A stretch of DNA of 64,000 nucleotides from Mycobacterium rhizamassiliense (GTDB taxonomy: Bacteria; Actinomycetota; Actinomycetes; Mycobacteriales; Mycobacteriaceae), in NCBI RefSeq assembly GCF_900157375.1, contig NZ_LT721901.1:986365-1050364 (forward strand), in the 5' to 3' direction. Positions 1 to 10,141 of the stretch are shown in pieces; position 1 is the first letter of the stretch; each line of letters begins with the position of its first letter. The notes under the pieces were generated by a model. It searched no databases. It was not told where the DNA came from and worked only from the letters and a program-made list of their open reading frames with translations. The position numbers and the translations under genes are program-made.

Positions 1-1198
1 CGGCGGCCGCGTCGCGGGCGCGGTCACGGGCGGCCGCGACATCCGGGCCCATGGCCAGCGCCACGCCCAGCTGCCGCGTCGAGCCCCGGCCGAACACGCG
101 GAGGTCGGTCTCCGGCACACCGAGCGCGCCGGCCAGCGCGTCCGCGCTGAGCGACCCGGCGGCCGGTGCGCGGTCGCCGTCGCGCCCGCGGTTGATCGCG
201 CGTGCGGCCGCCGGCGAGATCATCAGCGTGTCCACCGGCAGACCCAGGATCGCGCGGGCCTGCAGCTCGAATGCCGAAAGCCGCTGGCTGCGCAGCGTCA
301 CCCAGGCGGTCTGCGGCAGCCGGGCGCTGATGCTGGCGAAGTACACCTCGTCGCCGTTGACCATCAGCTCGACGCTGAACACGCCGCGGCCGCCGAGCGC
401 CTTGACGATCCGCGCCCCGATCGACTTGGCGGCGTCGGTCGCGGCCGGGGTCAGGTGCTGCGGCTGCCAGGATTCCTGCACGTCACCCTGGACGCCGCGG
501 TGCCCGATGGGCGAGCAGAACTCGATCACCGGACCCTTCGGGCCCTCGCTGCGGATTGCGAGCAGCGTGACGTAAAACTCGACCTCTACCACCGTCTCGG
601 CCAGCACCCGCTGCCGCTCGGGCGGCGCCGATCCCACGGCCCGCTCCCAGGCCGTCTCGAGGTCGCCGGGCCCCCGGACCACCGAACGCCGGTCGCCGAC
701 GGGCCCGGCGGCCGGTTCGACCAGCAGCTGCGAGCCGGCGTGGGCGGCCACCGCCTTGAGGTCGCCCAGCGACCCGACGAACCAGAACGGCGCGGTCGGC
801 AGGCCCAGCTCGTCGGCAGCCAGCCGGCGCAACGCTTCGCGGTCGGAGGTGAGCCGGACGGTCCGGGCATTGGGCACCAGCTCGGTGAGCTCGTGGTCGT
901 GGTCGGCCGCCAGCGACTCGAGGGCGTCGACGGAAACCGCATCGGCGGCCGTCACCACGAAGTCGGGCTGCAGCCGCTTGATCAGCGCCGACACCTCGCC
1001 GTCATCGGTCATCGGCAGCACCAGCGATTGGTCGGCCACCGAGTGCGCGGGCGCGTCGGGGTGGTCGTCGACGGCAATCACCTCGGCGCCGAGATGCCGC
1101 AGGGCGATCGCCAGCTCGCGGCTGAGTTCGTCGGATCCGAGCAGGACTATTCGGGGCCGCAGGGGCTCATGCTGTCCTTCGGTCACGCCATCGGTCAC
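1..1198 (-). CDS. PurT-like ATP-grasp protein, 3' end outside window, probable pseudoenzyme
   Basis: The reading frame is open from a GTG at 1198 (or 1186) to the window edge, giving 399 residues, so only about 20 C-terminal residues of a typical PurT (about 400-420) are missing. PurT makes formylglycinamide ribonucleotide from GAR, formate and ATP. The fold is recognisable from stretches such as ESWQPQHLTPAA, ALGGRGVFSVEL and RQLGVALAMG. Aligned by eye with E. coli PurT, the ATP-site lysine motif KPV is EPA, the SSGKG loop is PVGDR, the Glu of FEIT is Tyr (FYVT), and the second Mg-binding Glu plus the Asp of SEVSPRPHDTG are Ser and Gln (ASISARLPQTA). The first Mg Glu (VEL) is kept. It lies 41 bp downstream of a thioesterase-fold gene and purA on the same strand. 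I infer a catalytically degenerate paralogue rather than a working PurT. Confidence 0.8.
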   Translation of the reverse strand, partial: MTDGVTEGQHEPLRPRIVLLGSDELSRELAIALRHLGAEVIAVDDHPDAPAHSVADQSLVLPMTDDGEVSALIKRLQPDFVVTAADAVSVDALESLAADHDHELTELVPNARTVRLTSDREALRRLAADELGLPTAPFWFVGSLGDLKAVAAHAGSQLLVEPAAGPVGDRRSVVRGPGDLETAWERAVGSAPPERQRVLAETVVEVEFYVTLLAIRSEGPKGPVIEFCSPIGHRGVQGDVQESWQPQHLTPAATDAAKSIGARIVKALGGRGVFSVELMVNGDEVYFASISARLPQTAWVTLRSQRLSAFELQARAILGLPVDTLMISPAAARAINRGRDGDRAPAAGSLSADALAGALGVPETDLRVFGRGSTRQLGVALAMGPDVAAARDRARDAAA

Positions 1199-1239
1199 GA
1201 GCTAAGGATATGTGTGCCCGCAGCGGGGCGGCGGATTCC

Positions 1240-3212
<1,973 letters not shown>

Positions 3213-3266
3213 TTATTGTGGTCCAGCCGGGGACCCACCTTATCCCAGCGGCTTGCGAGGAGCGTC

Positions 3267-3914
3267 GTGATTACCACCGTGGCGGTGTTGTTGTTCGGCG
3301 ATGCGCGCACGCCCGCGCCGCTGCGCGACCTGCCCGTTCACCGCGTCGACGGGCCGGCCGACATCGACGCCGCGATCGGGCCGTACGGGCGGCTGGCGGT
3401 GGTCGGCACCGACGCCGACCTGGCCGCGGTGCTGAGCAGGCTGCTGCGCGCCGAACGCCTCGACGTCGAGCTCGCCTACGTCCCGCCGCGGCGCACCCCG
3501 GCCACCCGGGTGTACCGGCTGCCGGCGGGACGCCGCGCCGCCCGGGCCGCCCGGCTCGCGACGGCCCGGCGGGTCACCCTGATCCGCGACGAGACCGGCG
3601 CGGTGATCGTGGGCCGGGCCGACTGGCGGCCGCCGGACGCGGGGCAGTCGCTGCACGGCGAGGCGGTCGTCGACGACACGGTGTTGTTCGACGGCGACGC
3701 CGCCGGCGTCCGCATCGAGCCGACGCTGGCCGTGCCCGGCCTGCGGACCTCGCTTGACGGCGGGCACCGGCCGTGGCGCCGCTGGGTCGCCGGCCGCGCC
3801 GCACAGCTCGGCTGCACCGGCGTTGTGGTGGTGCGCGACGGCGTCCCGGCATCCCGCAGCGCGCGCCGATCGACGTTTTACCGCCACGTCGAGGGCTGGT
3901 TGCTGGTCCGGTAG
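3267..3914 (+). CDS. Conserved mycobacterial protein (Rv0358-like)
   Basis: A 215-residue soluble protein beginning at a GTG (VITTVAVLLFGDARTP) preceded by a GAGGAG ribosome-binding site at 3257-3262. It is rich in Arg and Ala, has no signal peptide or membrane segment, and no enzyme motif that I recognise. It is divergent from purA and lies 9 bp upstream of an M50-type protease gene, so the two are likely co-transcribed. The same pair adjoins purA in M. tuberculosis (Rv0358-Rv0359). Function unknown. Confidence 0.85.
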   Translation: MITTVAVLLFGDARTPAPLRDLPVHRVDGPADIDAAIGPYGRLAVVGTDADLAAVLSRLLRAERLDVELAYVPPRRTPATRVYRLPAGRRAARAARLATARRVTLIRDETGAVIVGRADWRPPDAGQSLHGEAVVDDTVLFDGDAAGVRIEPTLAVPGLRTSLDGGHRPWRRWVAGRAAQLGCTGVVVVRDGVPASRSARRSTFYRHVEGWLLVR

Positions 3915-3923
3915 TTTCATCCG

Positions 3924-4703
3924 GTGAGCTTCCCCAGGGCCCAGGAGTCGGTCCGGCCCAGCCCGATCTTTTTAGTCCTCGTCGGCGTGACGGGTGTCGG
4001 CGCCCTGCTGGCCTGGCTGGCCGGGGCTACCGTGCGCCCGCTGTCCTACGCCGGGGTGTTCGTCTTCGTGATCGCCGGCTGGCTGGTTTCGCTGTGCCTG
4101 CACGAATTCGGGCACGCCGCGACCGCGTGGCATTTCGGTGACCGCGACGACGCGGTGCGCGGTTACCTGACGCTGGATCCGCGGCGCTACACCCATCCCG
4201 GGCTGTCGCTGCTGCTGCCGATGGTGTTCATCGCGCTGGGCGGGATCGGGCTGCCCGGCGCCGCGGTGTACCTGCGGACGTGGTTCATGACGCCGATGCG
4301 GCGCACCCTGGTCAGCCTCGCGGGACCGGCGGCCAATCTGGTGCTCGCGGTGCTGCTGCTGGTGCTGACCCGGCTGTTCTTCGACCCGAACCACTGGGTG
4401 CTGTGGGCGGGCGTGGCGTTCCTGGGACTCCTGCAGATCATGGCCGTGATCCTCAACCTGCTGCCGATCCCGGGGCTGGACGGCTACGAAGCCCTGGAGC
4501 CGCACCTGAGCCCGGAGACGCAGCGGGCGGTGGCCCCGGCCAAGCAGTACGCGGTGTTCATCCTGCTGTTCCTGTTTCTGGCGCCGGCGGTCGGCCAGTG
4601 GCTCTACGCGATAGCCGAATGGTTCTTCGAGTTCTCCGGGACGCCGTCGCTGCTGGCGAGTGCCGGCAGCTCGCTCACCCGCTTCTGGAGCCAGTGGATC
4701 TAG
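3924..4703 (+). CDS. M50-family (site-2-type) membrane metalloprotease, Rv0359-like
   Basis: A 259-residue integral membrane protein with about six hydrophobic segments. The second carries HEFGHA (residues near 60), the HExxH-type zinc motif of intramembrane proteases, and a later segment has NLLPIPGLDGYE, supplying the third zinc ligand in the family's (N)xxPxPxxDG motif. This architecture fits the compact M50 group without a PDZ domain, which cleaves substrates within the membrane. The GTG start at 3924 leaves 9 bp after the preceding gene. Substrate unknown. Confidence 0.88.
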   Translation: MSFPRAQESVRPSPIFLVLVGVTGVGALLAWLAGATVRPLSYAGVFVFVIAGWLVSLCLHEFGHAATAWHFGDRDDAVRGYLTLDPRRYTHPGLSLLLPMVFIALGGIGLPGAAVYLRTWFMTPMRRTLVSLAGPAANLVLAVLLLVLTRLFFDPNHWVLWAGVAFLGLLQIMAVILNLLPIPGLDGYEALEPHLSPETQRAVAPAKQYAVFILLFLFLAPAVGQWLYAIAEWFFEFSGTPSLLASAGSSLTRFWSQWI

Positions 4704-4706
4704 CGC

Positions 4707-4736
4707 TTGCAATATATGCGTCGTTACGCATATATT
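4707..4736 (+). promoter_or_regulatory. Candidate leaderless promoter of the CDF exporter gene
   Basis: TTGCAA (4707-4712) and TATATT (4731-4736) are separated by 18 bp, a good sigma-70/SigA spacing. The A of the ATG at 4745 is 8 nt after the -10 element, the distance expected for a transcription start, and there is no Shine-Dalgarno sequence. Leaderless mRNAs are common in mycobacteria. The match is visible in sequence; the start site is inferred. Confidence 0.6.
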
Positions 4737-4737
4737 G
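4710..4737. promoter_or_regulatory. Perfect 12-4-12 palindrome, candidate metalloregulator operator
   Basis: CAATATATGCGT and its exact reverse complement ACGCATATATTG are separated by CGTT. The palindrome overlaps the 3' end of the -35 and covers the -10 element of the promoter just upstream of a CDF metal exporter. AT-rich 12-n-12 palindromes in this position are typical operators of ArsR/SmtB-family metal sensors (NmtR and KmtR in mycobacteria). The regulator is not in the window. Confidence 0.65.
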
Positions 4738-4744
4738 ATCGCTC

Positions 4745-5644
4745 ATGGGCGCCGGACACAGTCACACCCCTGCCGAGGCCGATGCGTCTCGGATGATCCC
4801 CCGCATGATCATGGCCGCGTCGATCCTGGCGACGTTCTTCGTGGTGGAACTGACCACCTCCCTGTTGATCAATTCGCTTGCGCTGCTTGCCGATGCGGGG
4901 CACATGCTGACCGACGTCGTCGCGGTGTTCATGGGGCTGGCCGCGATCATGCTGGCCAAGCGCGGCAGCACGTCGCCCGATCGCACCTACGGCTGGCATC
5001 GCGCGGAGGTCTTCACCGCGGTGGCCAACGCCGTGCTGTTGGTCGGGGTGGCGCTGTTCATCCTCTACGAGGCCATCGAACGCCTCGGTAAGGGCGCGGC
5101 CGTCCCCGGCGTCCCGATGATCGTGGTGGCGCTGGCCGGACTGGTCGCCAACTTCGTGGTCGCCATGCTGCTGCGCTCGCAGTCCGAGGGCAGCCTGGCC
5201 GTCAAGGGCGCGTACATGGAGGTCGTCGCCGACACCGTCGGCAGCCTGGGCGTGCTGATCGCGGGCATCGTGACCGTCACGACGCACTGGCCCTACGCCG
5301 ACGTCGTGGTCGCCGTGCTGGTGGCGCTATGGGTGTTGCCCCGCGCGTTCGCGCTGGCCCGCGCCGCGCTGCGGATCCTGTCCGAGACGTCGCCGGAACA
5401 CATCGACGTCGAGGAGCTGCGCTCGGCGCTGGGCGCCGTCGACGGCGTGACCGAGGTGCACGACCTGCACGTGTGGACGCTGTCGCCGGGCAAGGACATG
5501 TGCACGGTGCACCTGACCAGCTCGAGCGACTCGGCCCGGGTGCTCAGCGACGCGCGGGCGGTGCTGCACGACCGCGGGCTCGAGCACGCCACCGTGCAGG
5601 TCGAGAACCCGGACCGCAGCGGCGACTGCTCGGAGACGTTCTAG
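4745..5644 (+). CDS. Cation diffusion facilitator (CzcD/ZitB-type metal exporter)
   Basis: A 299-residue CDF protein predicted to export divalent metal (Zn, Co, Cd or Ni class) in exchange for protons. Six membrane helices span residues about 20-200. Helix 2 has LADAGHMLTD and helix 5 has EVVADTVGS, which carry the Asp/His metal-site residues of the Zn-transporting subgroup (HxxxD in helix 2, and Asp in helix 5, where the usual His is replaced by Val-Ala context). The cytoplasmic C-terminal domain has VTEVHDLHVWTLSPGKDM, the conserved dimerisation/metal-sensing fold. A short His-containing N-terminus (GHSHT) precedes helix 1. Expression is probably metal-controlled through the palindrome immediately upstream. 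Confidence 0.92.
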   Translation: MGAGHSHTPAEADASRMIPRMIMAASILATFFVVELTTSLLINSLALLADAGHMLTDVVAVFMGLAAIMLAKRGSTSPDRTYGWHRAEVFTAVANAVLLVGVALFILYEAIERLGKGAAVPGVPMIVVALAGLVANFVVAMLLRSQSEGSLAVKGAYMEVVADTVGSLGVLIAGIVTVTTHWPYADVVVAVLVALWVLPRAFALARAALRILSETSPEHIDVEELRSALGAVDGVTEVHDLHVWTLSPGKDMCTVHLTSSSDSARVLSDARAVLHDRGLEHATVQVENPDRSGDCSETF

Positions 5645-5646
5645 GC

Positions 5647-6060
5647 CTAGTGGCCCAGCGCCTTGCGGGCTTCGGGATCGCAGTCGTCGAGCAGGTCGAT
5701 GCAGCGCCGGTACTCGTCGGTCTCACCGATCGTGTCGGCGGCGTGCGCCAGCGCGGCCACACACCGCAGGAAACCGCGATTCGGTTCGTGCGAATACGGG
5801 ACGGGGCCGAAGCCCTTCCAGCCGTTGCGGCGCAGTTGGTCGAGGCCGCGGTGGTAGCCGGTGCGGGCATACGCGTAGGCCGTGATGGCCTTGTCGTCGG
5901 CCAGGGCGTCCTCGGCGAGCGCCGCCCAGGCCACCGAGGCCGACGGGTGCGCGGCGGCGACGATGCCCGGTTTCTCTCCGGCGAGCAGCGCGGCCTCGGC
6001 CTCGCTGTCACCCGGCAGCAGTATCGGATCAGGTCCTAGGAGGTCACCCATCGGCGTCAT
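5647..6060 (-). CDS. DUF3151 family protein (Rv0360c-like)
   Basis: A 137-residue soluble, helical protein from the start MTPMGDLLGPDP; in-frame ATGs at 6069 and an upstream codon at 6102 are alternatives, but homology of the mycobacterial family begins at about this methionine. Conserved segments include HPSASVAWAALAE and GYHRGLDQLRRNGWKG and PNRGFLRC, characteristic of DUF3151. No catalytic motif is recognised. It is divergent from the membrane protein starting at 6105, and its stop is 2 bp from that of the CDF gene, with which it converges. Function unknown. Confidence 0.85.
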   Translation of the reverse strand: MTPMGDLLGPDPILLPGDSEAEAALLAGEKPGIVAAAHPSASVAWAALAEDALADDKAITAYAYARTGYHRGLDQLRRNGWKGFGPVPYSHEPNRGFLRCVAALAHAADTIGETDEYRRCIDLLDDCDPEARKALGH

Positions 6061-6104
6061 GGCTTCCATTCTGCCGTTGCCGCTCGGGTCGCTAAGCTCC
6101 ACTC

Positions 6105-6962
6105 ATGCCTAACGCATCGGAGCCAGACCGCACCGGCGCGACGCCCGGCGAGGAGCCGGGCGCGGAGCAGGCCGAAGAGGCGACCGAAAACTATCCCCTG
6201 TTGCCCCCTGATCCCGAGACCGAGACCGTGGTGATCAACAGGCCCGAGCCGGGCCACGAGCCCGAGTCGGACCCGGAGGGTCAGCAGCCCGAACGGCGAT
6301 TCACCGCCCCGGGCTTCGACGCGAAGGAAACGGCGGTCATCTCGACCACGCCGGATCCCGCGACGGAGGTGTTCGCCACACCGCCCACCCAGCCAGTCGG
6401 GACGGGGCAACCGCCGCCGCCGTTCCCGCCGGGGCAGGCTCCCCCGATGTCACCGAAATCTGCTGTGCCGCAATCCTTTCCGGGCCGCGAAGGCGGCAAG
6501 CTGCAGTCGTTGGGCAAGAACTTCAACTGGGGCTGGGTGCTGGCGATCACCGTGATCGTCCTAGCGCTGGCGGCCATCGCCATTCTGGGCACCGTGCTGT
6601 TGACCCGCGGCAAGCACGCGAAGGCGTCGCAGGAAGACCAGGTCCGTCAGACCATCCAGTCCTACGACGTCGCGGTGCAGCGGGGCGATCTGACCTCGCT
6701 GCGCACCATGACGTGCGGGACCGCCCGCGACGGGTACGTCGACTACGACGAGCGCGCGTGGGACGAGACCTATCACCGGGTTTCGGCAGCCAAGCAGTTC
6801 CCGGTGATCGCCAGCATCGACCAGGTCGTCGTCAACGGGCAGCACGCCGAGGCGAACATCACCACGTTCATGGCGTTCGACCCGCAGACCCGCTCGACCC
6901 GCAGCCTGGACCTACAGTTCCGCGACGATCAGTGGAAGATCTGCCAGTCCCCTACCGGCTAG
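6105..6962 (+). CDS. Single-pass membrane protein with extracytoplasmic domain (Rv0361-like)
   Basis: A 285-residue protein with a long acidic, Pro-rich, low-complexity cytoplasmic N-terminus (about residues 1-135), one transmembrane helix (WGWVLAITVIVLALAAIAIL, about 143-163) and an outer domain of about 115 residues. The outer domain begins QVRQTIQSYDVAVQRGD and resembles NTF2/DUF4878-like folds used by mycobacterial Mce-associated and lipoprotein-type proteins. The only cysteines, in MTCGTA and KICQSP, could form a disulfide outside the membrane. It converges with fba, sharing the sequence CTAG between the two stop codons. Function unknown. Confidence 0.85.
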   Translation: MPNASEPDRTGATPGEEPGAEQAEEATENYPLLPPDPETETVVINRPEPGHEPESDPEGQQPERRFTAPGFDAKETAVISTTPDPATEVFATPPTQPVGTGQPPPPFPPGQAPPMSPKSAVPQSFPGREGGKLQSLGKNFNWGWVLAITVIVLALAAIAILGTVLLTRGKHAKASQEDQVRQTIQSYDVAVQRGDLTSLRTMTCGTARDGYVDYDERAWDETYHRVSAAKQFPVIASIDQVVVNGQHAEANITTFMAFDPQTRSTRSLDLQFRDDQWKICQSPTG

Positions 6963-7993
6963 CCGCCCAGCGACTTCCCGGCGCAGTGCAGGTCGTTGCA
7001 GGCCTCGACCACCCGCTGCGTCATCGACGCCTCGGCGGCCTTGAGGTAGCTGCGCGGGTCGTACACCTTCTTGCTGCCCACCTCGCCGTCGACCTTGAGC
7101 ACGCCGTCGTAGTTGGTGAACATGTGGCCGGCGATCGGGCGGGTGAACGCGTACTGGGTGTCGGTGTCGACGTTCATCTTCACCACGCCGTAGCCCAGCG
7201 CCTCCTCGATCTCCGACTTCAGCGAACCCGAGCCACCGTGGAAGACGAAGTCGAAAGGCTTTGCGCCGTCGGATAACCCGAGCTTGGCCGCCGCGACCTG
7301 CTGGCCCTGGCCCAGGATGTCGGGGCGCAACTTGACGTTGCCCGGCTTGTAGACGCCGTGCACGTTGCCGAATGTCGCGGCCAGCAGGTACTTGCCGTGC
7401 TCGCCGGCGCCCAGCGCGTCGATGGTCGCCTCGAAGTCCTCGGGCGTGGTGTAGAGCTGGTCGTTGATCTCGTTGTCGACGCCGTCTTCCTCGCCGCCCA
7501 CCACGCCGATCTCGATCTCCAGCACGATCTTGGCGGCCGACGCCTCCTTGAGCAGCTCCTTGGCGATCACCAGGTTCTCGTCGATCGGCACCGCCGAGCC
7601 GTCCCACATGTGCGACTGGAACAGCGGGTCTTTGCCGGCCGCGACGCGGCGCGCCGAGATCTCCAGCAGCGGGCGCACGTAGGTGTCCAGCTTGTCCTTC
7701 GGGCAGTGGTCGGTGTGTAACGCCACGTTGATCGGGTACTTAGCCGCGATGGCACGAGTGAACTTAGCGAGCGCGACGGCGCCGCTCACCATGTCCTTGA
7801 CCCCCAGCCCGGACGCGAATTCCGCACCCCCGGTGGAGAACTGGATGATGCCGTCGCTGCCGGCGTCGGCGAAACCCTTGATGGCGGCGTTGACCGTCTC
7901 CGACGACGTGCAGTTGATGGCCGGGAAGGCGTACGAGTTCTCCTTGGCGCGGCCCAGCATTTCCGCGTAGATCTCGGGCGTTGCGATGGGCAT
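6959..7993 (-). CDS. fba: Class II fructose-bisphosphate aldolase
   Basis: A 344-residue zinc aldolase that splits fructose 1,6-bisphosphate into DHAP and glyceraldehyde 3-phosphate in glycolysis and condenses them in gluconeogenesis. The start MPIATPEIYAEML is chosen because an earlier in-frame ATG adds 15 residues outside the family, and a GGAGGA site lies just upstream. Zinc and catalytic motifs are LHTDHCPKDK (zinc His and catalytic Asp), the VVGGEEDGVD segment, and FHGGSGS of the phosphate-binding loop. Length equals the mycobacterial enzyme. It is transcribed alone and converges with the preceding gene. Confidence 0.97.
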   Translation of the reverse strand: MPIATPEIYAEMLGRAKENSYAFPAINCTSSETVNAAIKGFADAGSDGIIQFSTGGAEFASGLGVKDMVSGAVALAKFTRAIAAKYPINVALHTDHCPKDKLDTYVRPLLEISARRVAAGKDPLFQSHMWDGSAVPIDENLVIAKELLKEASAAKIVLEIEIGVVGGEEDGVDNEINDQLYTTPEDFEATIDALGAGEHGKYLLAATFGNVHGVYKPGNVKLRPDILGQGQQVAAAKLGLSDGAKPFDFVFHGGSGSLKSEIEEALGYGVVKMNVDTDTQYAFTRPIAGHMFTNYDGVLKVDGEVGSKKVYDPRSYLKAAEASMTQRVVEACNDLHCAGKSLGG

Positions 7994-8085
7994 GACGTTC
8001 CTCCTGGACGGACTGCGATCGGCTAAGTATCGCAACACCGCGTTGCCGGCGGGCAGCCGCCCGGGGACCGGTAAGTTGTGACGAC

Positions 8086-8763
8086 ATGAGCACCGCCGTG
8101 ACGGCCCTGCCCGACATCATCGATCCGATGTTCTGGATCGGTCCCCAGGGCCTTTTCGCCTCCGCAGTGCTGCCGACCATCCTGGTCATCGTCTTCGTCG
8201 AGACCGGGCTGCTGTTTCCGCTGCTGCCGGGCGAATCGCTGCTGTTCACCGGTGGCCTGCTGGCCGCCCACGGAACGCTCAACATCTGGGTACTGGCCCC
8301 CGCCGTCGCAGTGGTTGCGGTGGCCGGCGATCAGACCGGGTATTTCATCGGCCGCCGGATCGGCCCGGCGCTGTTCAAGAAGGAAGACTCGCGCTTCTTC
8401 AAACAGCACTACGTGACCGATTCACACGCCTTCTTCGAGAAGTACGGACCCGCGGCCATCATCCTGGCTCGCTTCATGCCCTTCATCCGGACGTTCACGC
8501 CGGTCGTCGCGGGCGTCTCGTACATGCGCTACCCCGTGTACCTGGCGTTCGACATCGTCGGCGGCGCCCTGTGGGGCGGCGGCGTGACGATCGCCGGCTA
8601 TTTCCTGGGAAACGTGCCGTTCGTGCACCAGAACCTGGAAAAGATCATCCTGGCCATCCTGTTCGTGTCCATGCTGCCGGCGTTTATCGCCGCGGGGCGC
8701 GGCTATCTCGCGCGCCGGCGCGCAACCGAGGAGGACCCGGAGGAGACGCGGGTTCCCGACTGA
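8086..8763 (+). CDS. DedA/VTT-domain membrane protein (Rv0364-like)
   Basis: A 225-residue polytopic protein of the DedA (SNARE-associated/VTT) family, implicated in lipid carrier or phospholipid translocation. Signatures are VFVETGLLFPLLPGESLLF near residue 40, the GDQTGYFIGRRIGP segment near 85, and ARFMPFIRTFTPVVAGVSYM near 130, which contains the re-entrant Arg/Pro motif F(I/M)RxxxP. Four to five hydrophobic helices are visible, and the C-terminus is a charged tail. It is divergent from fba, with about 92 bp between their starts. Confidence 0.92.
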   Translation: MSTAVTALPDIIDPMFWIGPQGLFASAVLPTILVIVFVETGLLFPLLPGESLLFTGGLLAAHGTLNIWVLAPAVAVVAVAGDQTGYFIGRRIGPALFKKEDSRFFKQHYVTDSHAFFEKYGPAAIILARFMPFIRTFTPVVAGVSYMRYPVYLAFDIVGGALWGGGVTIAGYFLGNVPFVHQNLEKIILAILFVSMLPAFIAAGRGYLARRRATEEDPEETRVPD

Positions 8764-8772
8764 TCGCCGGCT

Positions 8773-10125
8773 TTATGCGACGAGGAAATCGCAGCCGGTC
8801 TTGGCGCGCACGTCGGCGACCGTCACGCCCGGGTGCAGTTCGGTGAGGATGAGGCCGCGTTCGGGGTCGACCTCGAAGACGCACAGGTCGGTAATGATCA
8901 TGTCCACCACCGCTTTTCCGGTCAGCGGCAGCGAGCATTGCTTCAGGATCTTGGGGCTGCCGTCCTTGGCGGTGTGATCCATCACGACGATCACGCGCTT
9001 GACGCCGGACACTAGGTCCATCGCCCCGCCTGGGCCCTTGACCATGCGGCCCGGGACCATCCAGTTGGCCAGGTCGCCGTTCTCGGCGACCTCCAGCCCG
9101 CCCAGGATGGACAGGTCGATGTGGCCGCCGCGGATCATCGCGAACGAGTCGGCGCTGCTGAAGAAGCTGGAGCCGCTGATCGTGGTGATGGTCTGCTTGC
9201 CCGCATTGATCAGGTCCGGGTCGACATCGTCGTCGGGCGGATACGCCCCGATGCCGAGCAGCCCGTTCTCGGACTGCAGCGTGACGTTGATGTCGTCGGG
9301 GATGTAGTTGGCGACCAGCGTCGGGATCCCGATGCCCAGGTTCACGTAGTAGCCGTCGCGCAGTTCCTGGGCGGCGCGCTTGGCCATCAGCTCCCGGACG
9401 GGGCTGTCCTTCTTGGCCGCCGCGCCATCGCTGGTGGTGCGGAATTCGATCCGCTTCTCGTAGGCGGGGCCCTCGATGATGCGGTCGACGTAGATGCCGG
9501 GGGTGTGGATCAGGTCGGGATCCAGCTCGCCGACCTCCACCAGCTCCTCCACCTCGGCCACGGTCACCTGGCCGCAGGTGGCGATCATCGGGTTGAAGTT
9601 GCGCGCCGTCATTCGGTAGATGAGGTTGCCCGCGGTGTCGCCCTTCCATGCCTTGACGATCGCGATATCGGCCCGAATGCCTTCCTCCAGCACGTATTCC
9701 GTGCCGTCGAAGACGCGCATGTCCTTGCCCTCGGCGAGCTGGGTGCCGAACGCGGTCCGCGTGTAGAAGCCGGGAATGCCTGCGCCGCCTGCGCGTAACT
9801 TCTCGGCCAGCGTGCCCTGCGGAGTGAGGGACAGGTCCAGCTCGCCCGCCAGCACCTGGCGCTCGAACTCCTTGTTCTCCCCCACGTACGAGGCGATGAC
9901 CTTCTTGACCTGCCGCCCCTTGAGCAACAGCCCCATGCCGAAATCGTCGACGCCGGCGTTGTTTCCGACGATCGTCAGGTCCTTGATGCCGCTGTCGACG
10001 AGGGCCTGGATCAGGTTCTCCGGAATGCCGCAGAGCCCGAATCCACCGGCGGCGATCGTGATGCCGTCCTTCAGTAGGCCCTGCAGGGCCGACTCGGCAT
10101 CCGGGTGGACTTTGCTGCGGGTCAT
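8773..10125 (-). CDS. Fused 3-oxoacid CoA-transferase (SCOT-type, A and B subunits in one chain)
   Basis: A 450-residue protein carrying both CoA-transferase halves. Residues about 1-230 are the A domain ([37 protein letters not shown]), followed by a short linker ([11 protein letters not shown]) and the B domain ([39 protein letters not shown]). The Glu of SENGLLG is the active-site residue that forms the glutamyl-CoA thioester. It would move CoA from succinyl-CoA to acetoacetate or a related 3-oxoacid in ketone or branched-chain breakdown. In many actinobacteria the subunits are separate genes (scoA/scoB). Converges with dedA (9 bp between stops) and follows the GH76 gene by 16 bp. Confidence 0.93.
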   Translation of the reverse strand: MTRSKVHPDAESALQGLLKDGITIAAGGFGLCGIPENLIQALVDSGIKDLTIVGNNAGVDDFGMGLLLKGRQVKKVIASYVGENKEFERQVLAGELDLSLTPQGTLAEKLRAGGAGIPGFYTRTAFGTQLAEGKDMRVFDGTEYVLEEGIRADIAIVKAWKGDTAGNLIYRMTARNFNPMIATCGQVTVAEVEELVEVGELDPDLIHTPGIYVDRIIEGPAYEKRIEFRTTSDGAAAKKDSPVRELMAKRAAQELRDGYYVNLGIGIPTLVANYIPDDINVTLQSENGLLGIGAYPPDDDVDPDLINAGKQTITTISGSSFFSSADSFAMIRGGHIDLSILGGLEVAENGDLANWMVPGRMVKGPGGAMDLVSGVKRVIVVMDHTAKDGSPKILKQCSLPLTGKAVVDMIITDLCVFEVDPERGLILTELHPGVTVADVRAKTGCDFLVA

Positions 10126-10141
10126 CGAAGCTCCTCTGCGT

